DNA of 34,388 nucleotides from Mycolicibacterium sp. (lineage in GTDB: Bacteria > Actinomycetota > Actinomycetes > Mycobacteriales > Mycobacteriaceae). The first letter of the stretch is position 1. Each line of letters opens with the position of its first letter. The position numbers and the translations under genes are program-made. Under the pieces are notes generated by a model, which worked only from the letters and a program-made list of their open reading frames with translations, did not search any database and was not told where the DNA came from. Location: the NCBI RefSeq assembly GCF_016462945.1, contig NZ_JAEMSG010000021.1:1-34388 (forward strand), given 5' to 3'. Shown here in pieces: positions 1 through 7,657 of the stretch.

Positions 1-1
1 G

Positions 2-454
2 TCCGACGCCAAAGACCCGCCGGCTGCGACCAACGACTCGCCCGACCAGCCGCTCCCCGACGATCGGAACGGCACCGATCAGAACGGCATCGATCAGAAC
101 GGCACTGATCAAAACGACGCCGAGATACCCGGACAGATCGGCACCGCCCCGAGCCCACAGCTCGCCGCCGTGATCGCTGCCGCGGTCGCAGGAACTCCTA
201 TCCCGGAGGCGTTCACCGCGCAGGGCATCGCCATTCCCGAGCCGGGGTCGGCGATCGCCGCCCCGCTTGACCCGACCCAGGTGGTGGCCGGCGATATCGG
301 CGTGCTCACCGATCGGCATGCCCTGGCACTCGGCGGCGGCAAAGCGCTCCTCGACCAGCAGATCCAACCCCTGGACGCCGTCTCGGGTCCGGGCTTCATC
401 GGCTGGCAGCATCCGCCGGAGCCGATTCCGCCGGGTCCGACAGCGACAGGATAG
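2..454 (+). CDS. C-terminal part of an ESX-associated-type protein (5' end outside window)
   Basis: The frame is open from the window edge and ends in TAG at 452-454, so only the last 150 residues are visible. The visible part begins with an acidic, Asn/Gln/Asp-rich linker containing four near-identical five-residue repeats. An Ala/Pro-rich stretch follows, then a compact C-terminal block with Gly-Asp-Ile-Gly, DRHALALGGG and a Trp-Gln-His-Pro-Pro end. No membrane segment is seen. It is followed after 9 nt by an EspC-like gene and then an EspD/EspH-like gene. That order resembles the M. tuberculosis Rv0026-Rv0027-Rv0028 cassette and the espA-espC-espD arrangement. I infer an ESX-secretion-associated substrate or partner (Rv0026/DUF4226-like). 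The assignment rests on neighbours and layout, because the defining N-terminal region is missing. Confidence 0.6.
   Translation, partial: SDAKDPPAATNDSPDQPLPDDRNGTDQNGIDQNGTDQNDAEIPGQIGTAPSPQLAAVIAAAVAGTPIPEAFTAQGIAIPEPGSAIAAPLDPTQVVAGDIGVLTDRHALALGGGKALLDQQIQPLDAVSGPGFIGWQHPPEPIPPGPTATG
62..121 (+). repeat. Four tandem 15-bp in-frame repeats
   Basis: Units start at 62, 77, 92 and 107 and follow the pattern gatcRgaacggcaYc, with the last unit diverged. They encode successive D-(R/Q)-N-G-(T/I) pentapeptides, forming a hydrophilic linker between whatever lies upstream and the C-terminal block. Unit length is a multiple of three, so copy number can change without breaking the frame. This is coding repeat DNA, not CRISPR. 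Confidence 0.85.
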
Positions 455-463
455 GGAGAATCA

Positions 464-781
464 ATGGCCAATCGCATCACCGTGCTACCCGAGGAGTTGC
501 GCCGGGCCGCCCGCGCGCACCGTGAGACGGCTGACTATCTCAGCACCGTCCCGGAGAACAATGCCGCCGTGCTGGCGACGCTGGAATCGCTGGGTCCGGT
601 CTTCGCAGACCTCCGTGACGCCGGATCAGAACTCCTCGACCAACGCCGGGTGTGCTACCAGCAGCAGGCTGCCGCGCATTCGGATCTTGCCGACCAACTG
701 AGCTACGCCGCCGACGCGTGGGAGCGCCACGACACCCACGCCGCACGCGAACTCCGGGTGGTCACCGAGGGCGACGTATGA
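464..781 (+). CDS. EspC-like type VII secretion target (DUF2580 / T7SS EspC family)
   Basis: A 105-residue all-helical protein without a signal peptide. The sequence is rich in Ala, Leu and charged residues, with a central turn (around residues 45-55) between two long amphipathic helices, as in EspC-family ESX substrates. The length equals that of M. tuberculosis Rv0027 (105 aa). The start is supported by an AGGGAG Shine-Dalgarno element 6 nt upstream. It lies 9 nt after the preceding partial gene, and its TGA overlaps the next ATG by 4 nt, implying translational coupling. By family knowledge such proteins are exported through, or chaperone substrates of, ESX systems, and no ESX core gene is visible here. 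I am confident about the family type but not about the exact partner. Confidence 0.65.
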   Translation: MANRITVLPEELRRAARAHRETADYLSTVPENNAAVLATLESLGPVFADLRDAGSELLDQRRVCYQQQAAAHSDLADQLSYAADAWERHDTHAARELRVVTEGDV

Positions 782-1077
782 ACGAAGCAGATCCCGGATT
801 CGATGCCGTACACCCCAGCGGGCAGTTGATTTTTCGGTCCTCCCGGGGCGGTTGCCTGCACAGTGTGGTGCTGTCGGAAGCCGCAATGGATACCGATGCC
901 GATAACCTGGCCAGGGCAGTGCTGTTGGCCGCCGACGTATCCCATCTGCATGCGGTGATGCAGATCCGCGAGGAGATCATTGCCGCCGGGTATACCCCGT
1001 CGGCGGAAATCCCCGGAGCCCGCGACCTCGAGGCCGCCGAGGGTGCGCTGCTGCGACACCGGCTGCGGTCGGGCTAG
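778..1077 (+). CDS. EspD/EspH-like small protein (DUF2694 type)
   Basis: A 99-residue protein whose ATG at 778 overlaps the upstream stop (ATGA). It has a short beta-rich start (QLIFRSSRGG, then LHSVVLSEAAM) and a helical second half (DADNLARAVLLAADVSHLHAVMQIREEI). No export signal or membrane span is present. Its length and position directly after an EspC-like gene match M. tuberculosis Rv0028, and EspD or EspH follow EspC/EspF-type genes in ESX-1 loci. I infer a cytosolic stabiliser or chaperone-like partner for the EspC-like product. The TAG stop (1075-1077) shares the tetranucleotide CTAG with the stop of a small gene on the opposite strand. Confidence 0.6.
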   Translation: MNEADPGFDAVHPSGQLIFRSSRGGCLHSVVLSEAAMDTDADNLARAVLLAADVSHLHAVMQIREEIIAAGYTPSAEIPGARDLEAAEGALLRHRLRSG

Positions 1078-1211
1078 TTGGCCGAGCCAGGATCGACGGT
1101 GGGCCCGATGACGTCCGGTAGTGACACCGGCTGCGGTCCGAACAGTTCCCGCGCCTGGTGCAACAGCGCCCGAACCTCGTCGAGCTGTTGTTGCAGCAGC
1201 GACTCACTCAT
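1074..1211 (-). CDS. Small 45-residue protein, function unknown
   Basis: The frame runs from ATG (complement of 1209-1211) to TAG (complement of 1074-1076). The predicted product has a helical, Leu/Gln-rich first half (SLLQQQLDEVRALLHQAREL) and a Pro/Val-rich tail. Third codon positions are mostly G or C, as in the neighbouring real genes. It is co-directional with the serine hydrolase gene upstream and 37 nt from its stop. A stem-loop lies in that gap, so it may be read through or expressed separately. I see no strong Shine-Dalgarno element. I do not recognise a family, and a chance frame is possible. Confidence 0.45.
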   Translation of the reverse strand: MSESLLQQQLDEVRALLHQARELFGPQPVSLPDVIGPTVDPGSAN

Positions 1212-1215
1212 GCCG

Positions 1216-1236
1216 CCCACGCTAACGAGGCGTGGG
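1216..1236 (-). terminator. Stem-loop after the serine hydrolase gene
   Basis: CCCACGC (1216-1222) pairs perfectly with GCGTGGG (1230-1236) across a 7-nt loop. It sits 13 nt past the stop codon of the minus-strand hydrolase gene. There is no clear U-tract, as is common for mycobacterial intrinsic-type terminators. It could instead be a regulatory hairpin for the 45-codon gene, whose ATG is only 5 nt away. Confidence 0.4.
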
Positions 1237-1248
1237 GGAGCGCACAAT

Positions 1249-2481
1249 TCACCCGCGGGGTATCTCGGCGTTGATCCGGTCCAGCAGAGCGCCGTAGCGG
1301 CCGGCTTCGGGGTGGCTGCCGGGTTTTCCGCTGCTGATCAGACCCGCGGCCAGGCTTCGTGAGGGGTCGGCCCAGATCACCACGTTGGTCAATCCGGTGT
1401 GGCCGAACGCGGCGGCCGCATCCCTGCCGAACGGGCCGAATCGTTTGGAGCCCAGCATGAAACCGGTTCCCCAGCGGATCGGCGCCAGGCCCGTCGCGAC
1501 ATCGGGTCGCAGCCGGCGGCACTGCGTTACCGCCGCCTGCAGTGTCTCCGGGCGCAGTACGCGCACCCCGTCCAGCTCACCGCCGCGGCGCAGGATCTCG
1601 GCGAACCGGGACAACTCGTCGGCCGTCGACACGGTGTTCGATGAGGGCACCACACTGGTCAGGAACAGCGGGGTGTTCGAGAAGGGGATGATCTGCGTCA
1701 TGGAGCCGCCGAGTGCGATCTTCAGCCCTGCCGCCAGCGGAGCAGGCAGCGGCTTTCCGGTCACGTGACTGGGTGCCACCAGCGCCACATCAGCGTCGGC
1801 AACGCCGTAATTCGTCCATCGAAACCCCAGTGGGCCGAGAATCTCGGTGCCCAGGATCTCCCGGATATTGCGGCCGGTGGCGGCAGAGACGATCTCTCGG
1901 ATCAGCGGCCCCCAGGTCACGCCGTGGTAGATGTGCATCAGTCCCGGGCGGTGGATCGGTTTAAGGTCCCCGAGTTGCGCTCTGGCGTAGTCACTGTCGT
2001 TCATCCGGCGCAGATCCGGGCGCCCCGTCGCGAAGGGCACACCGGCGCTGTGCGTGATCACGTGGCGGATCGTGGTGCGCTCCTTGCCATGTCCGGTGTA
2101 GTTGGGCAGGTAGTCGCAGACCCGGTCATCGAGCGAGAAGGATCCGCGTTCGACGAGCATGTGCACCACCGTCGTGCTGATCGCCTTGGCCGCCGAATAC
2201 ACACAGAACGGTGTCTCGGTGCTGACCGGTATCTGCTCGGCGTCGGGGGGATCGGTGGGGCCGTTCCCCCAGCCGTGCCCGATTGCCCGGTTGAGCACCA
2301 CCTTTCCGTTATGCCGCAGGCACAGTTGGATCGCGGGGTGCATTCCCGCGCGATACCAGTGCCGGGCGGCATCCCAGATCCGGCTGAGCGCGGCGGGGTC
2401 CAGGCCACCCGGGTCCTCATCACCGACGGCGGTGACGGCATCGAGGTCGGCCGGCACGCGGATCCTGCCGTCAGCAGTCAC
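1249..2481 (-). CDS. Beta-lactamase-fold serine hydrolase / esterase (class C type, LipE-like)
   Basis: A 410-residue protein of the beta-lactamase/penicillin-binding fold. The SxxK motif is SAAK at residues 96-99, giving catalytic Ser96 and Lys99. A YHG at 185-187 takes the place of Tyr-x-Asn, and HTG at 361-363 takes the KTG position. There is no signal peptide, so it is more likely an intracellular esterase/lipase of the EstB/LipE type than a true beta-lactamase. Length and sequence style resemble M. tuberculosis LipE, which is a recollection and not a search. The GTG start overlaps the upstream nitrobindin stop (GTGA), so the two are translationally coupled. It is the fourth gene of a minus-strand run that begins with a methyltransferase. 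The substrate cannot be read from sequence. Confidence 0.85.
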   Translation of the reverse strand: MTADGRIRVPADLDAVTAVGDEDPGGLDPAALSRIWDAARHWYRAGMHPAIQLCLRHNGKVVLNRAIGHGWGNGPTDPPDAEQIPVSTETPFCVYSAAKAISTTVVHMLVERGSFSLDDRVCDYLPNYTGHGKERTTIRHVITHSAGVPFATGRPDLRRMNDSDYARAQLGDLKPIHRPGLMHIYHGVTWGPLIREIVSAATGRNIREILGTEILGPLGFRWTNYGVADADVALVAPSHVTGKPLPAPLAAGLKIALGGSMTQIIPFSNTPLFLTSVVPSSNTVSTADELSRFAEILRRGGELDGVRVLRPETLQAAVTQCRRLRPDVATGLAPIRWGTGFMLGSKRFGPFGRDAAAAFGHTGLTNVVIWADPSRSLAAGLISSGKPGSHPEAGRYGALLDRINAEIPRG

Positions 2482-2966
2482 GACTGCCGATACAGGGTTG
2501 CACTCAGATGGTGCTGCCGTGGCAGACCCACCGCGGCCATCTGCAATGTGTAGCTCAACTCGTCGCCATCGAGTCGGATCGAACGGGCCACCGCGACAAC
2601 CTCTTTGGCTGATGCACTGCCTGCGACAGTGGTTGAGTGAACGTCGAGCACAAGACCGCGGTCGGTCAAAGCCACCGAACCCTCGTCGATCTCGGTGATA
2701 CCGGTCGGATGGGCGATGACGAACTCGACGCAGTCGGCCGACGGCATCCTGATGTAGCCGGTCTCGGCGTGCAGCGGTGAGCCGTCATCGGATCTGGTCC
2801 GCTGCGAATACGTCAGAAACGGCTTTCCGGTGTGGCCGATGCTGACTTCCTCGGTATAGTCGAACGCTTCGATGGTGGGGTACTCACCAGATCCGCGACC
2901 GGCCCAATTGCCCAGCAGGGCAGCCAGTTTCGCGATGCCGGGATGAAGGCCGGCGATGCCCGTCAC
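2478..2966 (-). CDS. Nitrobindin-type heme-binding beta-barrel protein (Rv2717c family)
   Basis: A 162-residue protein with the family signature GxWxGxG at residues 19-25 (GNWAGRG), alternating beta-strand pattern, and a C-terminal PRQHHLSATL. In that element His152/His153 corresponds to the proximal heme ligand of nitrobindins. Length matches M. tuberculosis Rv2717c (164 aa). Nitrobindins bind ferric heme and isomerise peroxynitrite to nitrate in the cytosol, which is established for the family and inferred here. The GTG start lies 11 nt after the VOC gene stop, and the stop overlaps the hydrolase start by 4 nt. It is therefore the middle gene of an operon, and a role in nitrosative stress is plausible for the group. 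Confidence 0.85.
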   Translation of the reverse strand: MTGIAGLHPGIAKLAALLGNWAGRGSGEYPTIEAFDYTEEVSIGHTGKPFLTYSQRTRSDDGSPLHAETGYIRMPSADCVEFVIAHPTGITEIDEGSVALTDRGLVLDVHSTTVAGSASAKEVVAVARSIRLDGDELSYTLQMAAVGLPRQHHLSATLYRQS

Positions 2967-2977
2967 GGCAGAACGAC

Positions 2978-3385
2978 TCAGAGCGGCCCGACGAGTTCCA
3001 CCCAGTTGCCGTCCGGGTCGGCAACGAACATCCAGCCCATTCCGGGAACGGGGGCGAACTCGGCGAGCGGCTGCGCGAAGGAGTACCCGGCAGCGTCGAC
3101 CTGACGGGCCACCTCGGTCGCGTTGGAGACAACCAGCGTGAGGTAGCGGATGCCGGCCTGGGCCGGTCCGCCACCGGGCGCCACCGGCGCGGCAGGTGGC
3201 TCGTCCAACGTCACCAGCTTCAGGACGTTGTTGCCGATCGAATACCGCTTCATCGTTCCACCGGGGAAGTCGAGGTCACCCTGGTAGGGAAGGCCGAGGA
3301 AGTTCTCATAGAAGTCCACCATCGCGTCGCGGTTGGTGGTCACCACCCCGATCTCGACGCTTTGGGCGAGCAGTTCCACGGACAT
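2978..3385 (-). CDS. VOC (glyoxalase/dioxygenase-fold) protein
   Basis: A 135-residue single VOC domain with two beta-alpha-beta-beta-beta modules. The first runs from VEIGVVTTNRDAMVDFYENFLGLP. The second runs from IRYLTLVVSN to the terminal DPDGNWVELVGP, where the Glu is the usual metal ligand. The ATG at 3385 is chosen because GGGAGAGG precedes it closely. Longer upstream readings lack a ribosome site and add a non-conserved leader. It lies between a methyltransferase (56 nt upstream) and nitrobindin (11 nt downstream) on the same strand. VOC proteins include isomerases, dioxygenases and resistance proteins, and the reaction here cannot be assigned. Confidence 0.85.
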   Translation of the reverse strand: MSVELLAQSVEIGVVTTNRDAMVDFYENFLGLPYQGDLDFPGGTMKRYSIGNNVLKLVTLDEPPAAPVAPGGGPAQAGIRYLTLVVSNATEVARQVDAAGYSFAQPLAEFAPVPGMGWMFVADPDGNWVELVGPL

Positions 3386-3441
3386 TGCTGATCCTCTCCC
3401 GGTGGTGTTTGACCTGCGCAGGATAACCGCCGAGGAGGCAC

Positions 3442-4077
3442 CTACGGTGTGGTGCCCATGGTTATCAGGTCCCAGACACCGCGGGTCCACAGCGGACGGT
3501 GAACCCGATGCTGTTCGGTGACGGTGAACCCGGCACCGGCGAACAGTGCGCGCATCTCTGCCGGCGACGGGTTGTGGGCGGGGTTGGCCGGATTGGCCGA
3601 CAGCCGTCGCAGTGGCGCGGGCAGTGGGGGACTGATGGTGGCCACCGCCGCCAGACCCCCCGGCACCAGTACGCGATGGAACTCACGCATGGCCGCAGGC
3701 TGGTCAAAGAAGTGGAATGCCGAGGTGGTGACCACGGCGTCAAGGGATCCGTCGGCGAAGGGAAGTTGTTCGGCGGGGCCCCTGCGCCACTGAACCGACG
3801 CCGACCGGGCCCTGGCCTGTTCGAGCATGCCGTCCGACATATCCACCCCGTATACCTCGTCGGGGCGCAGTTCAGTCTGGATTCGGGCGGCCAGAATCCC
3901 GGTGCCGCAGGCGATATCGGCCACCCGGCGGGCGCCCCGCGTGCGGAGTTCGGCAACCACCTCATCCTGAGCGGGCTGATAGACCCAACGCTGCAGGTAG
4001 GGGAGGTCGTAGAGCGGCGCGGCCCGGCTCCAGAACCGCGTGACGGCATCGTTGAACTGCCGACCCGGTGTGCTCAC
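3442..4077 (-). CDS. Class I SAM-dependent methyltransferase (UbiE/MenG-like)
   Basis: A 211-residue protein with the SAM-binding motif I VADIACGTG at residues 52-60 and the acidic strand-2 end VYGVDMS near residue 80. Motif post I lies around QLPFADGSLDAVVTTSAFHF, and an LVPGG turn follows. The N-terminus (FWSRAAPLYD, then a PYLQRWVY segment) resembles small-molecule Methyltransf_11 enzymes. The GTG start is supported by AGGAGG (complement of 4083-4088) 5 nt upstream. It heads the minus-strand run with VOC, nitrobindin and hydrolase genes and is divergent from the D-aminoacylase gene. Substrate unknown. Confidence 0.88.
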   Translation of the reverse strand: MSTPGRQFNDAVTRFWSRAAPLYDLPYLQRWVYQPAQDEVVAELRTRGARRVADIACGTGILAARIQTELRPDEVYGVDMSDGMLEQARARSASVQWRRGPAEQLPFADGSLDAVVTTSAFHFFDQPAAMREFHRVLVPGGLAAVATISPPLPAPLRRLSANPANPAHNPSPAEMRALFAGAGFTVTEQHRVHRPLWTRGVWDLITMGTTP

Positions 4078-4190
4078 AACGACCTCCTGTGGCGACTGTA
4101 CTGCCGGGATCGACGGCCCCTGGGCGATCCCGCATCGGTGGAGAGCCCCATGCCATTAATCTGACGACGGGGCACCTTCGAGGAGGCAGC
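4078..4190. promoter_or_regulatory. Divergent intergenic region, methyltransferase / D-aminoacylase
   Basis: This 113-nt region must hold both promoters. For the plus gene, AGGAGG at 4181-4186 is a strong Shine-Dalgarno element 4 nt before ATG 4191, and TAATCT at 4157-4162 is a possible -10 giving a leader of about 22-25 nt. For the minus gene there is AGGAGG but no convincing -10. No clear operator palindrome is visible. Confidence 0.35.
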
Positions 4191-5951
4191 ATGTACGACC
4201 TGACGATCACCGGTGGCACCGTTGTGGACGGCACCGGCGGGACGCCGTTTCGGGCTGATATCGGCATCTCCGACGGTGTGATCGTCGAGGTCCGCCGGCG
4301 CGAGGGCGACGACCGCGGTCTCGACGGGGAATCGGCGCACACCATCGATGCCTCCGGCCGGATCGTGACGCCCGGGTTCGTCGACGTCCACACCCACTAC
4401 GACGGACAGGTCAGCTGGGACGGGCTGCTCGAACCGTCGAGTCTGCACGGGGTGACCACGGTGGTCAGCGGCAACTGCGGTGTCGGGTTCGCCCCTGTGG
4501 CACCCGGCCGCGAGCAGTGGCTCATCGAACTGATGGAAGGCGTTGAGGATATCCCCGGTTCGGCGCTGGCCGAGGGCATCACCTGGGAGTGGGAGAGCTT
4601 CCCCGAATATCTTGATGCGGTCGAAAAGCAAAGGTTGGCAGTCGATTACGGTACCCAGATCGCCCATGGCCCGGTCCGCGGCTATGTGATGGGTGAGCGC
4701 GGTGCGCGCAACGAGGCGGCGAATGCTGACGACATCGCAGGCATGGCCCGAATCGTGCAGGAGGCGATTGAGGCCGGCGCGCTGGGCTTCTCGACCTCAC
4801 GCACCGAAGCCCACCGCGCCATCGACGGTGAGCCCGTGCCGGGCACCTACGCCGCCGAGGACGAGTTGTTCGCGCTCGGTCGCGCGATGGCAGCCGGTGG
4901 CCAGGCCGTGTTCGAGGTGGCACCGGACGGCACCGCGGGGGAGAACGTCGACGGCCCGATGCGCGAACTCGACTGGATGGTCCGACTGGCCGCCGAGATC
5001 GACCGGCCGGTGTCGTTCGCGATGGTGCAGACGCAGTCCGCACCCGACCTGTGGCGCAAACAACTCGATATCGCCGGGCGAGCATTCGACGACGGAATCC
5101 GGGTGCACCCGCAGTTCGCCTCCCGGCCGTTCGGCATGCTGTTTGGCTTCGAGGGGTATCACGCGTTCACCCACCGCCCGTCATTCCGCAAGCTCAAGGC
5201 CGAACTCGCCCCCGCCGACCTGCGCGAGCGACTCGCCGATCCGGCCGTGCGCGCGGCAATACTTGCCGAGGCCGACCTGCCGGCCCAGCCCACGCCCCTG
5301 TTCGACTCGCTGTTCGCGTTCATCCAGCACAGTGCCGCCAGCATGTACGCCATCGGCGACCCGCCGGATTACGAACCGACACCCGATCGCACCGTGGCGG
5401 CAATCGCGGCCGCACGCGGGCAGGACCCGCTGGCCACCATGTACGACCTGATGTTGGAGTCTGACGGTGCCGCGCTGCTGATGCTGCCGTTCTTCAACTA
5501 TGTCGAGGGTAATCACGACGCGATCTACGAGATGATGTCGCACCGGGCCGCGATCTCGGGTCTGTCGGACGGCGGAGCGCACTGCGGCTTGATCTGCGAT
5601 GCGTCGCTGCCCACATTCATGTTGACGCACTGGGTGCGGGACCGCAGCCGCGGTCCGCGCTTCTCTCTGGAATATGTCGTTCGCAAGCAGACCCTCGATA
5701 CCGCAACCCTTTTCGGCCTGACCGACCGCGGTGTGCTGGCAGTCGGTAAGAAGGCCGATGTCAACGTCATCGACCTCGACGCCCTCCGCCTGGGGGTGCC
5801 TCGGATGGCCTACGACCTACCTGCCGGCGGGCGCCGACTCCTTCAGGGCGCCACCGGATACGACGCAACAGTGGTCAGCGGTGTGGTGACCCGCCGCCAC
5901 GGAGTCGACACCGGCGCGCGGCCGGGGAAGTTGCTGCGCGGAGTGCGCTGA
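4191..5951 (+). CDS. N-acyl-D-amino-acid deacylase / D-aminoacylase (amidohydrolase family 3)
   Basis: A 586-residue metal-dependent amidohydrolase. The N-terminal beta-sandwich strand ([16 protein letters not shown]) leads to the metal-binding HTH at residues 67-69 within [10 protein letters not shown]. The family block [12 protein letters not shown] follows, with later His residues (GGAHCGL) and a C-terminal composite-domain return ([12 protein letters not shown]). This layout is typical of D-aminoacylase/N-acyl-D-glutamate deacylases and of M. tuberculosis Rv2913c. Such enzymes hydrolyse N-acyl-D-amino acids in the cytosol, but the family also contains dihydropyrimidinase-like activities, so the substrate is uncertain. 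ATG 4191 is chosen because AGGAGG sits just upstream and the family N-terminus starts here. The next gene begins 28 nt later on the same strand. Confidence 0.85.
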   Translation: MYDLTITGGTVVDGTGGTPFRADIGISDGVIVEVRRREGDDRGLDGESAHTIDASGRIVTPGFVDVHTHYDGQVSWDGLLEPSSLHGVTTVVSGNCGVGFAPVAPGREQWLIELMEGVEDIPGSALAEGITWEWESFPEYLDAVEKQRLAVDYGTQIAHGPVRGYVMGERGARNEAANADDIAGMARIVQEAIEAGALGFSTSRTEAHRAIDGEPVPGTYAAEDELFALGRAMAAGGQAVFEVAPDGTAGENVDGPMRELDWMVRLAAEIDRPVSFAMVQTQSAPDLWRKQLDIAGRAFDDGIRVHPQFASRPFGMLFGFEGYHAFTHRPSFRKLKAELAPADLRERLADPAVRAAILAEADLPAQPTPLFDSLFAFIQHSAASMYAIGDPPDYEPTPDRTVAAIAAARGQDPLATMYDLMLESDGAALLMLPFFNYVEGNHDAIYEMMSHRAAISGLSDGGAHCGLICDASLPTFMLTHWVRDRSRGPRFSLEYVVRKQTLDTATLFGLTDRGVLAVGKKADVNVIDLDALRLGVPRMAYDLPAGGRRLLQGATGYDATVVSGVVTRRHGVDTGARPGKLLRGVR

Positions 5952-5963
5952 ACCGCGGCACAG

Positions 5964-5969
5964 TATTCT
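5964..5969 (+). promoter_or_regulatory. Putative -10 box for the rhomboid gene
   Basis: TATTCT (TANNNT) lies 10 nt before ATG 5980, predicting a start point only a few nucleotides from the initiation codon. No Shine-Dalgarno element is visible. This suggests a very short-leader transcript separate from, or in addition to, readthrough from the amidohydrolase gene. Confidence 0.4.
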
Positions 5970-5979
5970 CGGCAGCACC

Positions 5980-6846
5980 ATGACCAACCCCTACTCGCCG
6001 TACCCGCCGACCGGCGCGCCAGGCTGCTACCGGCATCCGGATCGGCAGACCCTGGTCAGTTGCACACGCTGCGGTCGGCCTGTGTGCCCGGACTGTATGC
6101 GCAGCGCCTCCGTCGGCCACCAGTGTGTGGACTGCGTTGCGGCGGCAGCGCACACCGTCCGAGCGCCGAAAACCACATTCGGCGGCGTGCAACGCGGCGC
6201 AACCCCGGTGCTGACCTATCTCCTCATCGCGGTGAACGTGGTGGTGTTCGTGCTGCAGGCGGTCTCGCCGGGACTGCAGGTCAAGCTGGCCCTCTGGCCG
6301 CCCATGGTCGCCGGTGGCGACACGTACCGGCTGGTGACATCGGCCTTCATCCACTACGGACTGCTGCATCTGCTGTTCAACATGGGCGCGCTGTATGTGG
6401 TCGGACCCCCGCTGGAACGACATCTGGGCAGGCTGCGCTTCGGCGCCCTGTACGCGTTGAGTGCGCTCGGCGGATCGGTGCTCGTCTACCTGTTCTCACC
6501 GCTGAGCGCCGCTACCGGCGGGGCTTCGGGTGCCGTCTTCGGTCTCTTCGGCGCTACCTTCGTGCTGGCCAAGCGGCTCAACCTTGACGTCCGCGGGGTC
6601 GTGACCTTGATCGTGATCAACCTGGCGATGACCTTCGCCATCCCGGGTATCAGCTGGCAGGGCCACATCGGCGGACTTGTCACCGGTGGGCTGATCGCGG
6701 CGGTGTACATGTATGCCCCTCGCGCGCAGCGCAACCTGATCCACGCCGGGGCGACCATCGGCTTGCTGGCGGTGTTCGTAGCGCTGATCGCTTGGCGCAC
6801 AACGAGTCTGGTTGCCCAGTACGGGCCGATGCTCACCCACCGGTGA
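5980..6846 (+). CDS. Rhomboid-family intramembrane serine protease with N-terminal zinc-ribbon (Rv0110-like)
   Basis: A 288-residue membrane protein. Residues 16-52 form a Cys/His cluster (CYRHP, CTRCG, CPDC, GHQCVDC) like a B-box-type zinc ribbon on the cytosolic N-terminus. The rhomboid core follows, with about six to seven membrane spans (first near 77-94, last near 257-273). HLLFN at 130-134 lies in the region supplying the oxyanion-hole residues. The catalytic Ser183 is in GASGAVFG and the catalytic His229 is in GHIGGL, so the Ser/His dyad is intact. It cleaves membrane-spanning substrates, which are unknown here. The zinc ribbon plus rhomboid layout matches the mycobacterial rhomboid 1 type. 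It is convergent with the secreted-protein gene, with stops 10 nt apart. Confidence 0.9.
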   Translation: MTNPYSPYPPTGAPGCYRHPDRQTLVSCTRCGRPVCPDCMRSASVGHQCVDCVAAAAHTVRAPKTTFGGVQRGATPVLTYLLIAVNVVVFVLQAVSPGLQVKLALWPPMVAGGDTYRLVTSAFIHYGLLHLLFNMGALYVVGPPLERHLGRLRFGALYALSALGGSVLVYLFSPLSAATGGASGAVFGLFGATFVLAKRLNLDVRGVVTLIVINLAMTFAIPGISWQGHIGGLVTGGLIAAVYMYAPRAQRNLIHAGATIGLLAVFVALIAWRTTSLVAQYGPMLTHR

Positions 6847-6856
6847 GCCGATCGGA

Positions 6857-7315
6857 CTACAGACGCACCAGGCTGAACGGATAGGTGAAGGTTCCGCCGG
6901 GTGCGTTATCGCAGCCGACCGCGAAAGACGACGCCAACGTTCCGCTCAGGGTCACGGCATCCCAGGTGTACACGTCGCGGGTCGGAATGATCGGCCCGTA
7001 GTAGACGTCGCCGCACCGCAGACCGTCCGGAATGTCCACGGTCATGGTGTAGCTGCCATTCACCCGCTGTGCCTGGCCGTACCACTCGTACGCCTTGGCG
7101 ATCGGCTGCGGGATGGCCGACACCACCGCACACTGGGTGACACCGTCGGGGGGATTGCACGACGCGATCGTCCAGATCCAGGTGTGGAAGTCGTAGCGGC
7201 CCTCGATGATGAGGTTGTAGTGGCCGATCGTCATCGCGGCGTTGGCCACCGGCGCCAGCGCCATCGCGGCCGGCACGAGTGCGGCGCTGAGCACGCCCGC
7301 CAGTAGTCTTCGCAC
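6857..7315 (-). CDS. Conserved secreted protein, function unknown
   Basis: A 152-residue protein starting with a classical Sec signal peptide: basic MRR, a hydrophobic core, and an ANA cleavage site near residue 26. The mature part is beta-rich, with many Tyr/Thr/Gly residues and four Cys (in ASCNPPDGVTQC, LRCGD and VGCDN), suggesting two disulfides in the envelope or outside. The GTG start is supported by AGGGAGG about 6 nt upstream. Mycobacteria have several such small secreted beta proteins, but I cannot name this one. It appears monocistronic. Confidence 0.75.
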   Translation of the reverse strand: MRRLLAGVLSAALVPAAMALAPVANAAMTIGHYNLIIEGRYDFHTWIWTIASCNPPDGVTQCAVVSAIPQPIAKAYEWYGQAQRVNGSYTMTVDIPDGLRCGDVYYGPIIPTRDVYTWDAVTLSGTLASSFAVGCDNAPGGTFTYPFSLVRL

Positions 7316-7417
7316 CCGCGGCCTCCCTCTATCCTGTCGTCGCGTACGCCGAATCTATGCGCTACGTCCCCGATGCACAGGTGATTCGGGGCAATCCGTC
7401 ACCCCCACCTGGCACCA

Positions 7418-7651
7418 CTACTCGATGGCGCCGCGGCGCAGCTGGGCGAAGCGGTTGAGGGCGACGCCGGACCAGATCAACTCAACAACACCGAAAGGCC
7501 ATGCACCCGAGAGGAACCCATAGGCGCTCGACAGCAGGCAGCCGACCGCAAAGAGGGCGACGAAAATGTGCCCGCGCTTCTCGAGGGCGTACATCACCAT
7601 CATGAACGTGACGGCAGCGGCGCCGTAGAGGGTGAGGGCGTCCATGGTCAT
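7418..7651 (-). CDS. Small two-helix membrane protein (CBU_0592-like)
   Basis: A 77-residue protein. Hydrophobic segments at about residues 5-22 and 28-48 precede a C-terminal amphipathic element with FGVVELIWSGVALNRF, a pattern typical of CBU_0592-like small membrane proteins. Two ATGs are possible (7651 or 7645). The upstream one is preferred because a perfect TANNNT -10 (TAGAGT) ends 6 nt before it, predicting a leaderless transcript that begins at this ATG. There are no catalytic motifs, and the role is unknown. Confidence 0.65.
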   Translation of the reverse strand: MTMDALTLYGAAAVTFMMVMYALEKRGHIFVALFAVGCLLSSAYGFLSGAWPFGVVELIWSGVALNRFAQLRRGAIE

Positions 7652-7657
7652 GCCGCC

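Noticed and set aside
62-121. Possible CRISPR-like short repeats
   Set aside because: Units are contiguous, 15 bp, without spacers, and encode an in-frame pentapeptide linker.
1249-2481. Classical beta-lactamase resistance gene
   Set aside because: No signal peptide, and the Tyr-x-Asn and KTG motifs are altered in the way seen in cytosolic esterases of this fold.
1765-2553. Plus-strand frame opposite the serine hydrolase gene
   Set aside because: No motif or ribosome site. The minus strand has a complete SxxK hydrolase.
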